From: Seminavis robusta
Taxonomy: Eukaryota > Bacillariophyta > Bacillariophyceae > Naviculales > Naviculaceae
Assembly (NCBI GenBank): GCA_903772945.1
Contig: CAICTM010000320.1
Span: 1-64,000 of the forward strand
Direction of reading: 5' to 3'
Length of the DNA: 64,000 nucleotides
Both the position numbers and the translations under genes were made by a program. The notes under the pieces were generated by a model. The model did no database searches and was not told where the DNA came from. It saw only the letters and a list, made by a program, of their open reading frames with translations. How positions within the stretch are numbered: position 1 is the stretch's first letter; every line of letters starts with the position of its first letter. Below, piece by piece: positions 63,593 through 64,000 of the stretch.

Positions 63593-64000
63593 GGTCAGTA
63601 TTTTGGGCCGACGGTGAGAACGGTGGGAAAGAGATTGATAAGAGCACAAACTACCCACCGGGATAAATCTGTGGCTAAGACTAAAGTGGGCCAAGAATTT
63701 GGCTTTAGCTCCGTTTCTAGCCGATGGGTAGTCTGTGCTCTAACAGAATGTCTCCAAGAACTTGATTGAGGTGTCTCCAAAGATACGCTTTGCATCAAAA
63801 CCTGAAACCAGAAACGAGATGTGTCATCCGTAGTTTATAGCTAGCATACTCTAGCCGGCTGGTACGTTTCGGACTTCGGCAACACAACCATTGACACCGT
63901 ACTAGTACCTCGCTACGGCACCTACGAACTTTAGAAGTGTCACAGTCGATCCAGGTTCGGAAAACTCGGCGTCGTCTGGATAAGCAAGCAAGTCTATTGA
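63593..64000. other. Right-hand end of the window
   Basis: Promoter side of paralogue 2. An in-frame extension to 63694 has no counterpart in paralogue 1. The last ~200 bp contain TACTAGTACC and TAGCTAGC words and no gene. Confidence 0.4.

Overview
The window looks like nuclear DNA of a pennate diatom. The evidence is as follows. Genes have short GT-AG introns. Two proteins start with a signal peptide followed at once by Phe, the bipartite plastid-targeting signature of algae with complex plastids. There is an LRR membrane protein of the kind expanded in raphid diatoms. There are relics of transposon families common in diatoms. Intergenic DNA is full of short self-complementary words (CTAGCTAG, TACCGGTA, TACATGTA). 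No species is claimed, and all splice sites were inferred by eye.

Layout. 1-5.1 kb is almost gene-free and holds a six-copy ~150-bp tandem array and a 2.3-kb inverted repeat with ~790-bp arms. 5.9-18.95 kb carries an unknown soluble protein, a weak Ser-rich gene, a plastid trigger-factor-like protein facing a membrane-anchored double WW-domain protein across a promoter with a palindromic CRE, a transposon graveyard (12.7-14.4 kb), an FkbM-type methyltransferase with one apparent frameshift, and a membrane-anchored coiled-coil cyclophilin. 21.6-27.5 kb encodes two long low-complexity proteins. 27.8-30.2 kb is repeats, including a nine-copy 41-bp array. 31.4-46.3 kb carries the LRR receptor-like protein, a small secreted/membrane protein, a 766-residue acidic membrane protein, a decayed multi-TM gene, an EMC5 homologue, an ankyrin-gene relic and a 980-residue receptor that joins a periplasmic-binding-protein-like ectodomain to a class C (GABA-B-type) 7TM domain. 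46.9-50.5 kb is transposon debris. 50.9-63.6 kb carries a 7TM protein, plastid TAB2, a PP2A B56 regulatory subunit with a long N-terminal extension, and two paralogues of an unrecognised SAM-like family on either side of a calmodulin-like gene.

Functional themes. Surface sensing and signalling are represented by the class C GPCR, LRR protein, calmodulin and B56. Plastid protein synthesis and folding are represented by TAB2 and the trigger-factor-like protein, whose upstream regions share the 12-mer CTGACGTCAGTT containing a full CRE. Many single-pass proteins have long acidic, Ser, Asn/His or Pro/Lys tails that could lie in the secretory or cell-wall pathway, but this is inference.
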